This document shows, in pieces, positions 42,412 through 56,374 of a stretch of 64,000 nucleotides of DNA (position 1 is the first letter of the stretch; each line of letters opens with the position of its first letter). The stretch lies in NCBI GenBank assembly GCA_003640385.1, contig RCAB01000017.1, forward strand, positions 310,001-374,000, in the 5' to 3' direction. Both the position numbers and the translations under genes were made by a program. The notes below the pieces were generated by a model. The model did not search any database. It saw nothing but the letters and a program-made list of their open reading frames with translations, and was not told where the DNA came from. Source of the DNA: Setaria digitata (Eukaryota > Nematoda > Chromadorea > Rhabditida > Setariidae).

Positions 42412-44278
42412 ATATTTCGAGTTGCCAAGCTGATGAAATTCTAGATGCTACTGCGGCATATGTTTCCATGGACTTTATTGAAGTACATACTATTACCAAT
42501 TTACTGGTACCATAAGCGAAGGACTGATGGATTCCAGGAGGTTTCAAAAAACAAAAAGGTTTCACTACAGATGGTTTTGTCCCTTCAATACTACTCAATG
42601 CTTTCATTTTTTTTTTTTGTATAAGTTTGATATCAAAAAGAGAATGAAAATAACATGCCCTTTAACATTTAAGTTGATGGTTGAGAACCATGATAGAAAA
42701 TTTAAAACTAGGAAATTTAAATAATTCTACTGTTGACTCATAAAATTTATTTTTGAACTGTCATTTGCAGGTTTATTAACTTTCAAGATGGAATTCAGTT
42801 GCATATATTGATATGATCCTGCATTTATGACACAATTTTCTTTTTTATTGCAGTGATTTCTTCTTTTTTTATTCTGATATTAGCATTGCATAGTAAGTAT
42901 TGAGTTGCTGTTTCGAAAGCTAACCAAGATGTATCACCAACAAAAATTATCTTGCTTTAAAATTTACGGTCATGTATTAAAGTCCTTTGTAATTCGATTT
43001 TCCGTTTTTATGTAAAGCAGGGACAATCTAAACATTTTTTTTTTTTTTTTTGGGTGGAACAAAGTTATCTCAATTATTTTCCTGAATTTAATGGAGTGGA
43101 GTACGGTGTCTTTTAGATGTAATAGCTGGAAACTATTATCAGAATAACATGATAATAGCATGAATCAATTGAAGCTGTCTCCGGCTACCTTTTGCATTTT
43201 GCGGAATTACTTCTTGCTCACTGCTCTTCTAAAATTGATGCTTCGCTTTTTAGCGACGGTTCAATTGTACTTTTCAAATAATTGTTGAAACCAAATGCTT
43301 TTGAAATTAAATGATGCAATCATTGTTGCTTCTCGATATTTTTAGAACTGATAGATGAAATCGGCAATGCAGCGGGGAGTAGAGGAGGCAAAAAGACATT
43401 AGTAAAAAAGAGTTCTCTGTTGTATTGTCCACTCCACAAATATTTCACCCTAAATAGACATGGATTCTGAAGAGTAATTAAGGATTTTTTTGTTTTTTTA
43501 ACTTATCATATTCCAATTAGTCTTGGAATTTATTAACTATCTATCCTCTGCTATTCCTCACTTCAGTCTCCACTTACAGACCATGTTTCTCACTATTATT
43601 GTTCTTAAAATTGTTTTTTTTTTTCTTTTTTTTAAATTGAAATCGCTGCTTTCATTTACATCTCTTCCGCTATGCCATTAAAGCCCAGATGTAACATGCT
43701 TCAAATTCCATAAGAGGTTAGAGGTTACTCTTTTATCATCAGTCTCAAATATCCATATACTAGAGCGTAAGAACCAAATAATACACATTTCATAAGAAAT
43801 TATACAGTAGTTAGACGCAAAGGCATTAATCATATCGCTTAATGAGCTTCTATTATACTTTCGATTGACTACTCCTACTTAAACGGAGAACTTAATTTAG
43901 AGATGAAAACAATTCATTATGACATATTGTGCTTTAGGCCTTTTAGAGTCGAGGAAACTAAAATATTATCTAGTTCTCGAATTTTAATCTTTTGATCACT
44001 TCAAATTGCTCAAACAATCATCGGATTTTCAATTATTGAGATGATCAGATCAGAAACATTACTTAGTCCATTTGGCTACAGATTACGAAACACTTTTTGG
44101 AGAGACTAATTGATAGCTAAAAAAGCTTTTGTAGTATGCTCTGGAAATATTTTACTGAATTTTAAAAAGAAAATCAGAAGATTTATTGCAGCAAGTTAAT
44201 AAGAAATAGAATTTTTCATCGGATTTTTCCTTTCGGAATATAATTTAACCACTGTCTCTGAGTATAATCAATCTCATT
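42412..44278. other. Convergent spacer, nothing recognised
   Basis: The dehydrogenase (plus) and the four-pass membrane gene (minus) converge here. AT-rich sequence with poly-T runs; no coding exon, RNA gene or ordered repeat was seen. Confidence 0.55.
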
Positions 44279-47200
44279 TCATTTGTTCTCATTTGCCCCA
44301 AACGTTTCATTGGTATTATCATCTTGCTCCTGATGTTGTTTCACCTGTTTAAATGATGTTCTTTTTTTTTTTTTGGAAATGACATCTGAAGTTTAATGTC
44401 ACAAAACTAAAGAAAGAATTGTTATTTGCTCTCGAGTGATGCAAAAATCTAAACTTTCATTTCGAAAAAATTTTTGCATTTCGATGTTATCAACAATTTA
44501 ACTTTCTTTAGAGAAAACAAACAATGAACACTTACTCCATTATGAATCGCTGTCGCTTGCGTAACATAATTTCTAGAATCTGTAATACTTTGTGGCATAT
44601 CACTATAAAGAACTGGGTTGTAGAATATTCAACATCAATTATTATTTCAAAGTTAAAAGAAATACTCTAAATAGAAAATTTTGAATTCGAATTTGAATTC
44701 GCAAATACTAAAACTTACAAGTTTCCTTCCTTAGATACAATGAAATCATCAATCTGCCGCTCCAAAACCGAATTTGATGGTCCATCCAATTGAATCGTTT
44801 CACCGCCTGGAGAAGAATCTGAGTGGTTATTAAATTTGGCGGAAAATCACTACTAATAGCCTTCGGCAGCATACTGTGGCCGTCGATATTGATAATTTAA
44901 GTATTTAAGTATTTCATATGAACAGCTGCGTGTGCTAGCCAATCGAGATCAAAATTTGAATTTGTACGTAGTTTAATATATTCATGAAAACTAATATACG
45001 CTTTATTTTCTAATTACCGAACCAAATTGAACTGTTAAAACTGAGAATACCTGATCTTTCTCCAATTTCCTTTCTTTTTTGCAAATATCTGCAAAACAGC
45101 TTGACAGACAAATTTCAATAAATCGAGACTTGTTAGCGTTTAGAAAAGAACTTGCTAGCTCCAGAAAAATTCGAATTATATAATTCACATTCATAGTTGT
45201 AGAGCATTTATGTAATTGGAAAATAGAAATCGATAGAAATAAGTAGTAAATGAGCTGATTAAATAAAATTTTTTAGTTTTCTGTGTCTTGGGCTTCAAAG
45301 TTACAATTCCTTTGAAAACTGTTAGTATTTTATCAAGATATTTTAGATCTAGTCTAGGGAAAAGAATAGGAGACTAAGAAAGAAGATATCTCTGTAGAGG
45401 TATTTCCAAACCAAAATCAACTTAAATTTAAATCCTGCTTAGCACATACTGCTTATATCTCCTTGTAACATCTTCAGTTTTCGCCTTCAATTCACGTTCC
45501 ATTCTTTCGTTTGATTTCATTACCTTTTTCTGGTGTGACCTTGCACCATCTCTTCTACTCCCTGCAATTCAAATATTTAATATTTATAAAACATAATGTG
45601 CCAACTACCTTTCCATTATCTTCTCACGTTGTAAATTTACTGAACTATACGAATTATCAATTCAATTCAACAAATTACTGAATATGATCAATTCAACGAA
45701 TTAATGATCAACTCACTGCAAAATTTTAAAGAAAATAACCATTTTCATTTCCAGGTAAAGATTCACTTTCTCTTCGCCTCCATCTTACTACAATTATATA
45801 ATTATATATGTTGCAAAAAATTCTTACTCGCCAAAATATTCCATCCATTTACTATGGAAATTTACAATATTTCATATTTGATAAAGATTTACGTCACCAA
45901 TCATTATTAAGCATTCCTTATTAAATGATAATTAAGCCAGTCATTAAACACAAGCTTATAAACTGTTGGATTGATTAACGTTAGTTGAAAAAGTGACTTT
46001 TACTAATTCTGTACAAAATATCAGCAACAAATTTCATATTTTAATTGGCCTCAAACAACCTCTCAAATTCTCATTCATGTAGACATCTTTTTTCCGCAAC
46101 TCATTTGTGAGCAGAATTTTCATTTCATTGATTGAAACTTTTAGAAATTAAAGTTTTAGGAAGAAAATGGAAGAGGAAAGTTACAGTACCAATTGTGTAA
46201 GTAGGCGGAACGGTCAAGTAATGCCAGTGAAGAATGAGAAACATTGCAAATGAAGCGATCTGTAAATGAATTCTTTCCGAATCACATTTTGTTTGGATGA
46301 TGCTAAAGTAAAATTACTGATTTTTGCATTAAATGAGAGTGGTAGTGCTGGCTTGAAATATTTTTGAAAACTCACCTGGACAAAAGCAACAACACTGGCC
46401 AGTGGTACAAAGGCACTGAGAGGATGCGGTCCCGGTACCTTAAAAGTGTTCACTGTGACAGCTGTCACAATGATTCCGACAGCCGATGAAATGTTAAAAG
46501 CTGCAGTAGCAAGTCCCATAACTGAAAATTCCATCATAAAATGAGAAGGATTTCAGGTAGGGATGTGTAGATAGAACATTTAGTGAAGGATTCCTGTGTT
46601 TAGATGTTTCACTGAATTTATCGGCAAGTCATCAAAGCTTACCGAAACAAGTTGAAATTTTGGAATGTAGAACTGAAACAAGAAAGTTTTCAACGAAATA
46701 AAGGTTACTAAAAAGAAATAATGAAAAAGGATACTAGTAATTCTTGTCAGGACAGCAGTTATACCACCAACAGCACCAAAAAACGGCATAATTGATAACA
46801 GAAGGAAGACAATACCGGCTTGAATTTCATTGTTGATAAGCTGCAAAAGCTCAATTTATTTCGTAAATTTAACAGTATAAAAGCAGCTAAGTTCACATCA
46901 AACATAGTTCATTTTCTAGCTCATAATATGGATGTGAAGCTCGAAAGATAATCTGTTACTTTTCAAAAACTGAAACTGTTCGATACCTGGAGAGCACAGA
47001 AGCCAATGCACACAAAGGCAACACTTATCTGGACGCCGAAACAGAGAAGCAACACTACAAAACTTGGATCTTTCCTTTGCGCATTTGATATTGCCCTGTT
47101 CGTCTGATGCTTCGCATTCATAAATTCTACTTTCTAGAAGAAAAAACTTCAGTCTATGCGGGTGGTAATAAGTGGTGTAAATTACTGACTGGATCTTTGA

Positions 47201-47559
47201 GACCAAATTCACCGCTTTTTTAATTTGCCGATCAGCTTCACTCTCATCCAAACCACCGACATTAATCATCTCCCACCGCTTTTTATCTTCATCTTCCCAT
47301 AGTTCAATTCCTTGTGGAACAGGTATGTGATAAATGTTTCGGTATTCCCAGTATTTCTTCTGTTCTGAATCCCAGCTATCTAGATCTTTTGGGATGTCAA
47401 GACTCATGTCGTGCTCCCAAATATTTCTTCCTTCACTCACTGAACGACTGGTTCGCGAACTAACTTGCGGGCTGGCAACAGCTGATGACGATGAAGTGAC
47501 ATGCTTCCGACGGATACCACTTTCCAGGTCGACATCTCCTGTCAAGCTTTCTTCTTGCC
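44279..47559 (-). CDS. Unrecognised four-pass membrane protein, at least 10 exons
   Basis: I do not recognise the family. Exons: 47559-47186, 47133-46987, 46840-46735, 46521-46376, 46259-46190, 45561-45450, 45088-45051, 44806-44719, 44602-44536, 44344-44279; all nine internal junctions are phase-consistent. Layout: a Ser-rich cytosolic-looking N-terminus, a charged aromatic block with WEYRNIYHIPVPQGIELWED, then four hydrophobic segments (FVVLLLCFGVQISVAFVCIG, GIVFLLLSIMPFFGAVGG, AAFNISSAVGIIVTAVTV and FVPLASVVAFVQ running into ASFAMFLILHW), and a basic then acidic C-terminal tail containing ERMERELKAKTED, likely helical. The start is unresolved: the first exon is open upstream to 47559 without an ATG. 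An internal ATG at 47407 would give 353 aa. A 7-base first exon at 47990-47984 (ATGACAG) would join in phase but is speculative. Confidence 0.7.
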
Positions 47560-49281
47560 CTTAACTGATTTTTATTTCATCTCATTAAACAAATCATTCT
47601 CCACAGTTAATTTTAATTGTCTACATCAGACACCAACACAAATGATTATATGAATTATTATTCATCACACTTACTGCTGTTGAAGTGTAAAATTTCGTTT
47701 TTTTCAGAGAGTAGATGCCAGAATTTTTACTAAATATGTTTTAGAAAATAGCTACATTCATCTTATATTTTATATATAAGGATCCTGAGCGAAGAGTCTA
47801 TTTTTTTCGCTATCGTTGATTCTTCTCGATGAAGTGAACACTTTTTCGACAGTTCTTGTTATCATCTCAGCTCTAATTTGCTATTCTTTCTTTAACAAGT
47901 AAAATTAACAATGCCTTCCAGCACCTTAGTAATCTACCAGAAAGTCGAATTAAGCTCAATTGAATAAATGAAACTAGATCGACCTGTCATTTCTCGCCAA
48001 GGCTCCAACAATGCAAAATTTTCAAATTTCATTTCTTTTATGTCCCATTTTAAACATTACAGTTCGCTCTACCTTCAAACCACTGTTAATTATAATAACT
48101 AGCCTGAAACTCTTCCCATGTCTTCCATAAATTTCATTTATTTTAACTCCTCTCTTTGGCCTCAGAATCTGTAGAAAAGATTTTATACATATATCTGTTG
48201 ATTGCTAACATTATTACCAATTCTAATTTATTACTTAAAAAAATGAAGGAGCGAACAATGATTATATGCGAGCCATATCCTACACTTAGTTTAGTGATAA
48301 CATTCTTTTTCAATATCATAAAGCAATTCATATGTTGGCACATTCTCTTCTAAGAAAAATTTCGTACTTCTGCATAGAAGATGTAAAAAAAAAAAAAAAA
48401 AAAAATTAAAAGGAAATTCGCTGGTCTTTCCACTTATACCATTTCTTTTACAAACTTCTATCGAAAAGTGCCCAACAATATGAACTCGTTGATGATGTCT
48501 GTCGAGACCAAGTCTGAAATATTGTTCTCATAGAATGTAAGTATATAAAACACACTGCATAAAATATGACACCATTTTGAAAAGCAAACTTTTAAAATAA
48601 AACTAATTGAAAATTTTGAAATAGACTGCAATAACCTGTTTCATCATAAATATTTGTCTTCAGCATCAGCATCAGATTTTTTACTAATTTAACGAAAGAG
48701 GCAGTTCTGCATGAATCTTTTTTACTTTTATTTTCATTTTTTATTTCTTTAAATGCAAAATATGCACACTATATGACGGCGGAAGTGAAACGTGGCATTA
48801 AAATATTATGATTTATGGCGAATCATCTTGCTAAACACTAGAAGCAGTATAAGATATCAGAATATATTTATGCTGCTTTTAGTGCCACTTATTCATGGAA
48901 TTAATATTTATTGAAGTAACGATCATTCTTTGGAGATACTATGATTCAGTATTGTAGCAGCAATAAAGCCATTATCTTTCTTTTTTTAAAGTTATATTCA
49001 GTCTATTTGATTCGGCATTACCTCTTAGCAACGGAATGACGTCGAAAAGAATCAGTAGGAAGAGATGTTATTTACTGTACCATAAGCATGTTGTCATAGT
49101 AAGACTGGACTAAGCCTCACTTTACTTAGTTCAAAGAAGAGCTGATTTCCTAGATAAATTCTCATAAATGATGGTTATGTGCAATTTTAGATTACCCTAC
49201 GGTTCATTTGAGAGAATCAAACCATAGTAATAGTGGGATTCTGATGTTGAGCCATCTAAAAACAATTTTTTTCTTCCACTA

Positions 49282-49306
49282 TCGCAGTAGTATAGTATTA
49301 CTGCGA
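49282..49306. repeat. Small hairpin adjacent to a larger one
   Basis: 11-bp stem (49282-49292 with 49296-49306, one G-T wobble) and a 3-base loop, ending nine bases before the next hairpin. This could be a folded RNA segment, a terminator-like structure or chance. Confidence 0.45.
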
Positions 49307-49314
49307 GTTGAAGT

Positions 49315-49363
49315 GGTGGACATAGATGTCACAGATTTCTTCCCTGTGATATCTATGTCCACC
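49315..49363. ncRNA. Strong 20-bp hairpin, candidate small-RNA precursor
   Basis: Arms 49315-49334 and 49344-49363 pair at all 20 positions, with one G-T wobble and a 9-base loop; AAGT and ACTT just outside could extend the stem past a 2-base bulge. Because the wobble pairs on only one transcribed strand, an RNA hairpin is most stable on the plus strand. The fold resembles a microRNA-like or short-hairpin precursor in intergenic DNA, though the stem and loop are shorter than typical. No known nematode microRNA seed is recognised. Confidence 0.35.
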
Positions 49364-52073
49364 AAACTTATCCTCTTCAGGAAACTTAAAACTAATTTCT
49401 GTAAAAACTGATACGTGCTTGGATGTACATTTTGCGCGACCCATATTTCTAAAGTAAACAGATTGCTAGATCAGAAATTTACTTGCATAGTGGTTCAGTT
49501 TTTGGGATCAGTATATATCAGAGAGATTAGTTTAATTTCGTACATAGTTCTTATTTCGATTCATTAATTTGTATACAAACAGTTACATGATAGTTTCATT
49601 TTTAAATTTTGAAATAAGCATCAATATTTTCACTAAAACAGGAAAACATACGGTTCAAAAATTATAGCCCTACTTGTTTTTTGACCAAATTTTTTGTTTT
49701 TTTTTTAGCATGAAAATTTCGGTTATAGCGTTAATTTTATTATTGTTATATTCGATAAGATAAAATGGAACAAAAAAAAAAAAAAAAAGTGTTCCAGCAC
49801 AGAAACAATAAAACTCTTTGCAAAATATCGAAATTTTCTCACATTATTAACAACTATAAATCAGCTTTCCAAATGCTAATAGTATAGTGAGCAAGTCGTT
49901 TCATTTCAATCATGGTAGAATTTTTGCTTTATTTTGTTAGAATTCCTATCCTGTACTTGGAATCTGTTTAGGTGAGAAATCTTTTTTTTTTTTTGTTTTT
50001 TTGTTTTCCAGCTACTGTTATATTGTATCATGATATGAAAATCAGTGATAGTGAAAATAACTAGCAATTTCATTAGTCGAACTTCATTTTAAGGCGATTT
50101 CATTCATAGAGGAAGGAAAAGAAAGAATGCAGAGAAGTCCCTCGAAAATGTTATCCAGATCTTAATTCTACTTTTATTCCACGATTTCAAGCTGCATTTT
50201 AAACCTTGAAAAAATTAAAAATTTCAACAAACATGATCATCAGTAATGCTAATTGAATTTTTCACTATAATTGAATTAAATGATATTTATAAGTATAACA
50301 TTTTTAAAGAACCTCATAATTTTATCTTATTTTTTTTTTTGATTTTAAAAGAGAGGATTATCAGAAGCAGTCAAGTCACGACATATATTAGTTTCCATTT
50401 CCATCATAAACCTCATTAAAGTGTGCAAAAGATTATTTAAAATATTCATCTTTTTAGTTTTTTTTTTTATTTTCTGATGTGAAACTTTAGTAAACAGAAA
50501 ATAAGTTCCATGAGCTCAAAATAATTTCATTTTTGCACAGTTATTTTTAAACAATTATATTTTATTTAAAGTTGCTGTGGGCCTTGTTTGTATAAGAAAT
50601 GCAACCTCTCTTCAATTTTACCTCTCTTCTATTTGATTGAAGAAAATTTCGAATTCATTTCTCTTTTCTCAATTTTAAAGTTCAGCACTACTTATGGATG
50701 CGATGCATACAAGTAGTACATGAAAAGAATTACTTTTGAATGAAATCATTAAAAAGCTTCAGATGAATAAAAGTCAAGTCTTTACTACACGTATGCTTTC
50801 TCGGCACTCAAATCTAAGTTTGAGCATTGAAATATTTAACCAACCGATAGCATGCATATTTAAATATGAATGAATTTTAAACAGCAATATCAAATTAATT
50901 GTTTAATGAATGATTATTTTGTTGGTGGTTTTTGAAATCCATGAAATTTTATACTTGATCGGTATTCTATTTTTCATTTCTTTTTTTTTTTTTTTTTAAT
51001 TTTTTTCACCATTTATATTAACTGCTTATTTCAGAAATCATTGATTATTTCTCGGATAACTTATGTCCAATTACAAATTTTGCACGCAAATTAAATTTCA
51101 TATTCTTAATTTTATTCTTGATGTTTTCTCTGCTAAATTTTGCTCTCATTTTTTTCGCAAGAAATTAGAAAGGTTTTAAGAGAAGAAGTAATAAATTCAT
51201 GTTTCTAGAAATTTTGTATGGAATGAAATAAAAATTTAGCCTTTATATTTTTCAATTTTCCTTATCATTAATTTAGGTGATAAATGGATGATTTTCTAGA
51301 AATCAAAAAAGTTTGCCTGTACAGGTCTGAAAATTGAAATTCAGTGGAAAAATTTATTTAATTTCAACTGAAAAATCGGCAGTATGTTATTAGCGTCTTA
51401 CGTTTAATTTGCGAACTTAAGATAGATTTCTTGGTCAAAAAGCTACTCTTTATTTTGCTTAAATTTAAATTTCTTTTTGTCGTTCAAAGAGCAAAAAATT
51501 TTTTAAATGAATTTTTTGTGATGCATTCACAAAATGAAAACAAAATGTGTTTTGAGACCCACTGTCTACTGATTGAAATGGCATTCCATTTGTATGTTTT
51601 TCCGCTGTTTTGTTTTGTTTTGTTTTTTGTTTTTCTTATTTTTGTTTTTGCTTTAATTTATTAACTCCAAAACTTGTATTTTTTGAGATGAAAGCGAGCT
51701 CGAAAAAATATTTTTTTTTTTCGAAAATTTTCGAAAAGTTCCAATATCTTCACCTGATTTTTCCTATCAGTAATTTGTTTAAAAGGTGTGGTGCTTAATT
51801 TTAAAATGAAACTATTATTTAGAATAGTGCTATTTAAACTATTTATGAGAATATCAGAAAACATAGACATTTTATATCACTTTCACTCTGCTTCTTTTAA
51901 TTATTTAGAACTAAAGTCTTCTTATATTACCGCATTTACTCCAATAACGGATGAAAATAACAAGTTAAAAGGATATGAGTAATGAAATAAAAATTATACG
52001 TGCACTGTTTCGCCTTGTTATTTATTGGTAAGTTTGTGCTGTGTCCTCTTAAAATAATTAAATTCGAACATTA

Positions 52074-52326
52074 AATTAAGCAATCACTTGCTTTGATTAG
52101 TGCAGTTAAGAAGCTGAACTAACTAACCGCTTCAGTTCTGCTTTGAAAAAGTCTTTGGGAAATTCTTTCCCGACAATTCTAAACACTACAGTTAGCTTTN
52201 AATTAAGCAATCACTTGCTTTGATTAGTGCAGTTAAGAAGCTGAACTAACTAACCGCTTCAGTTCTGCTTTGAAAAAGTCTTTGGGAAATTCTTTCCCGA
52301 CAATTCTAAACACTACAGTTAGCTTT
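52074..52326. repeat. Assembly-gap duplication around N at 52200
   Basis: 126 bases (52074-52199) are repeated identically at 52201-52326 on the other side of a single N, an unmerged contig overlap. Remove one copy when interpreting this region. Confidence 0.92.
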
Positions 52327-53945
52327 TTCATTTTTTTTTTTTTTTCTACAAACCATTTGAGAGGAAGTTCTTTATTGTAGCTTAGGAAGGTAAAAAAGGA
52401 TAAATTTGCAAGTATTGCCATCGAAAAAAATTATCTCGAGTTTAGTCCTTTTCAAAAAAATTTAGTCAAATTTTCTTCCTTTTAAGAGTTATCATTTTTT
52501 TGACACATGTATAAATTCTCTTTTCGTTTATGGCTTAATCAGAAGAGTTTATTCAACTGAGTTGAATGTCTATAATTAATAACTGATTAAAAAAGATAAA
52601 GAATGAAAACTAAGAAAATAAAAGATAGCTTAAAAAGTTAACAAGTATTTGTACTATTCCTTATCGCAACATTTTCTTTTTCTATTTTTAGAGTCATATT
52701 GCGAGGAAATCTCTCAATAAATGCATATTCGAATTAGGCTTATTTCCCAGTTGTCGGACGAAATAATTGAAAGGGATCTAGAAAGAAGTTATGCACCTTA
52801 TATTATAATTTTCTGGCTGTAAAGCATTTTCGTTTATTTAACCGTCTATTCGTGAAACGATTCCTTTTACGATTCAGTGATATTCAAACGACAACAACAA
52901 AACTCATTTTATACCTTTCAAGCTTGGCTTACTAAATTGCGTTTTTTCGATCAATTCTTTTTTCACTTCAAAGGTTTTGTCAAAGCAGATGTTCGCTTTT
53001 CAGCCTATTTAACAGATTTTTCATCGCCTTTATTTCTAATATCAACCCTACTATCAAAAATGAACGTTTTTATGAAATGAAATTCGAGAATGACTTGGAT
53101 GTCAGTGTAAATTAAATTAAATATTGCATGCCTTCCATTCTTTATGACTGATAACTTCACAACAAATCTAACAAACCGTTTTTTGTAGCACTTTTTCTCC
53201 TCCTCTTGTTTCTCTCAAACGATTTTATAAATAAATTTATTGCACTTTCAAATAGCAGCAGATCTTTCTGTAAAAAAAAAAAAAAAAAAAAAGTATTACT
53301 TATGTATGTACTACAGCGTTTCGACATTTGGAAGATCTTTTTTTGATGTATTTAGTAGTGCTCAAGACTAAACCTCTGGGTTCTTTATAGATTTGTTTTT
53401 CATTCTCGAATTAAAAATAAGCAACGATAAATGGAGACTGAATCCATATTCATGAGATTTCAAACAGTTCTATGCATTGGACTGGAAATATCGACTAGCT
53501 TTTTAGAACCATAACTGAAATTTATTTAGCAGTTGCAACGGATGCAAATTTCCACCTAGAATATTTTCTTTTAAAACTTAGTGCAAGTTGATGAAACTAT
53601 TTACATATATCTACGCATGGTTTTGTTTCAAAAGAAGCTCGGAAACAAGAAATGAGATGTCATGAGGCGAAATTGCTAGACAAGAATTTTTGAATCTTCC
53701 ACATTTCTTAGTCATTTCACAATTTGCTTGGCTCTCTCTCCCAATGCTTTTTCTTCTTTTACTTTTTTTTTATTCCGTTCATTCTGAAGTTCTACGTTTT
53801 TAATAAGAATTGCAATTCTTTGTTTTTAGGCATAAAAACACTGAGGTAATGGGATGAAAGAAAGACGCAATTTCTCGCAATATTTGCAGTTTTTGTAGAT
53901 TAGGTAGTAGGCTGTTAGATTGAAATTGAGTGCAGAATTAAATGG

Positions 53946-53999
53946 AAGAATTGATTCGAACACTTTTAGTTCCTGCCTAAAAGTGCTCAATTAATTCTT
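53946..53999. ncRNA. Imperfect hairpin, possible pre-miRNA-like fold
   Basis: Arm 53946-53969 pairs with 53977-53999 over about 20 positions, interrupted by a small internal loop and a bulge, around a 7-base loop. The inner ten pairs (ACTTTTAG/CTAAAAGT and neighbours) are nearly perfect. Internal loops within a 22-24 nt stem are typical of animal microRNA precursors, but AT-rich DNA yields such folds by chance. Confidence 0.3.
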
Positions 54000-56374
54000 G
54001 CATGTCAGTGTCAAATGAATTGAAAAGTTGAATATGTGGCGAGGAGGAACAGTCACAAACTTCGCAACTCACTTCTAGAATCAAGAACGAGATCAGTTAT
54101 TAGTAATCCATACATCATTGATCACTTGAGGCTACAAATCTTCCATATCACTTGTTACCGTATTAAATCATTTTATTGCAGATAGATTTTTTTTTGGAAG
54201 AGTATGTTGTTAGATTACTCTTATCTTTTGCTATCGTGATAATTTCCAATTTCCTTTAAAACTTTTGCTTTTTTTTTTGTTTTATTTATTTTTTTTTTTC
54301 AAATTAATTAATTTTCAGACATCCACATCACCGTCCTTTATCCTCGCTTGATTTTTTCTTTTTTTTTCCCAGTTTCACCCTTTTTTTTTTCCAGTTTTTC
54401 TCAGAGTTAATTCAAGAAGAAAAAAAATAATTAAATAAATAAATTCAATTTTAGCCATATTTTCACAATTATTGAGAAAGCATATGTGAAATATAAAATA
54501 TTAAAGACGAATATTTTGGCATTTTCAAACAAATACTGTTGCTATATGCAAAATCATTTTGTACAAAAATAATATTCAATCTTTCTAAAAAGTTTTGGAC
54601 AGCCAGCAGCAGAAAAAAATCTCAGAGAAATCGAAAACTTAAAAATCACCTCAGCTACTGATAGTAGTGAAAGTTTATGAGCATAAGCGATTGTCACTAT
54701 GGCTTCATTTGCAGTTTTATGTCGTAGTTAACAACTGTTTGCATTGTTCGAGAACTCAAATGACACAGAGGTTTTCTTTTAGAGAAAAATTTAAAAATTA
54801 AATAGATGAAAATTTCCTAATTTACCATTACAAACAGTGAAAAAACCTGTTGTTTAATTAGGATTAACTTTATTGATTAAGATGTCATACAGTTTTGACA
54901 TTTCTTTGCGAAAGAAATTTTACTTGATCAGATTTTTGGCTTGTAACAAATTAATTCAAAAGCTCTTAAACCAAGACGTGTGTTTGCAACAACTAGATCA
55001 TACGATACAATTAAATAATTTCAAAGTAAGCATTTTCATTCAAGTTTTTTTTTGCAATAACACCTCTTCTTTAATAATTTTTTGCTATAATTTTGAAATA
55101 TATTCTTCCTAAGTTTAAAGTTTTAAGTGCCAGATGTAATGCACTTACCAAAATATTGACAGAAATACTAACTGAAATCTGATATTACAACTTAATACTC
55201 ACTATATATTTCTGCAAAGAAAGTAAATTTCTTTTACTTCGCATTATTCATCTTATTTATCTTTCATCTATAGCAAAAATAAAGTTCTGAATAAAGTTAG
55301 CAATTTTTATGTAGATTTTTCCCGCAAAGTTTATCAAAAATGCTGCACCAAGCCTGCACTTATTTATCCGTACATATTGTTGATAGTTGCAGAAGCAAAA
55401 ATCTTTTATCAGAAACCAATTCAAGGATTTTTCCAGTTTCTTTTTATAACGACTCATTTTTTAGGTTGTAGCTCCGGTGTGGTTAGTGTTCAGATAAATG
55501 TTTTCAAATTTGTTTTAGCTACTTGTCTTGTTTAAACAAAATTACAAATTGCATTTAAAAAAGTATTCAAAACAAATAACTTTACTGAGCTACTTTTTAG
55601 GTTGTATTAACTAGTCTGATCGACGTTAAAAAGACTAAGTTTGAACAACTGAAGTTTCAGCTTTTCTTTTCAGGTATCTATCAAAATAAAAAACTCTTAA
55701 GCTTAGGAATCACTTTGAGAATTCTGTTAAATTAACAATAAGCAGATAACTCACATTCAATAGCCACTCATTACAAAATCTATTTCATCCTCATAATAAA
55801 ACTAATTCTTTTCAAAAAAAAAAAAAAAATGCTTGCATTGCAATAGGAAAAAGGCAATCGATCCATAAATTGATTATTCCTTTCACCTTAATTGTGGATT
55901 TTTTTTTTTGCTTTGTGGATAGATATTTTATCCTTAATGCTTAGTTTTCCATGCTACCGTTTAATCTCATTGCATAAATGAAATTAATATCCTTATACGT
56001 CCACTTTTTATGAAGGTACTATTAAATCATATGAAATTTTGCAAATTCTGTTACATATTAATAAACAAAAAAACAAAAAAAAAAGCAAAATTTTTCCTTG
56101 AAATATTTTGATTGAAACAATTGCTTCACTACATTTAGCAACGAAATATCTTCATTTAACCTCCGATCTTAGTAATATTATAGTTTGCAGAAATTATCAC
56201 AACAATCAATCAAGCGTAATTTCCTTGGAAAACGAATAAATTAGCGTCCATCTCTTACTAAACAGTTAATTCTCTTTCTTTTTTTTGCAAATAATTCACA
56301 TTTACATCAAGAGATTTTTCAGGTAATATGGCTTGACTTCTAATTAAAAGACCAAAGTGAGACAGGAAACAGAA

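Larger units (their letters stand above)
47560..56374. other. Long gene-poor AT-rich region with hairpins
   Basis: Nearly 9 kb with no defensible coding exon. Features seen: poly-A/T runs (for example near 48385 and 53272), a TTTTG run near 51608-51630, an assembly-gap duplication at 52074-52326, and three inverted repeats (49282-49306, 49315-49363, 53946-53999) listed separately. Open frames such as 51431-51664 are Phe-rich translations of poly-T. Confidence 0.5.

Noticed and set aside
44840..44880. Possible alternative exon (frame YAAEGY-stop) in the four-pass gene
   Set aside because: The exon at 45088-45051 fits the phase on both sides and links to the next exon; the alternative does not continue in the right phase.
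51431..51664. Phe/Leu-rich frame resembling a membrane protein
   Set aside because: It is a translation of poly-T and TTTTG repeats and has no ATG start.
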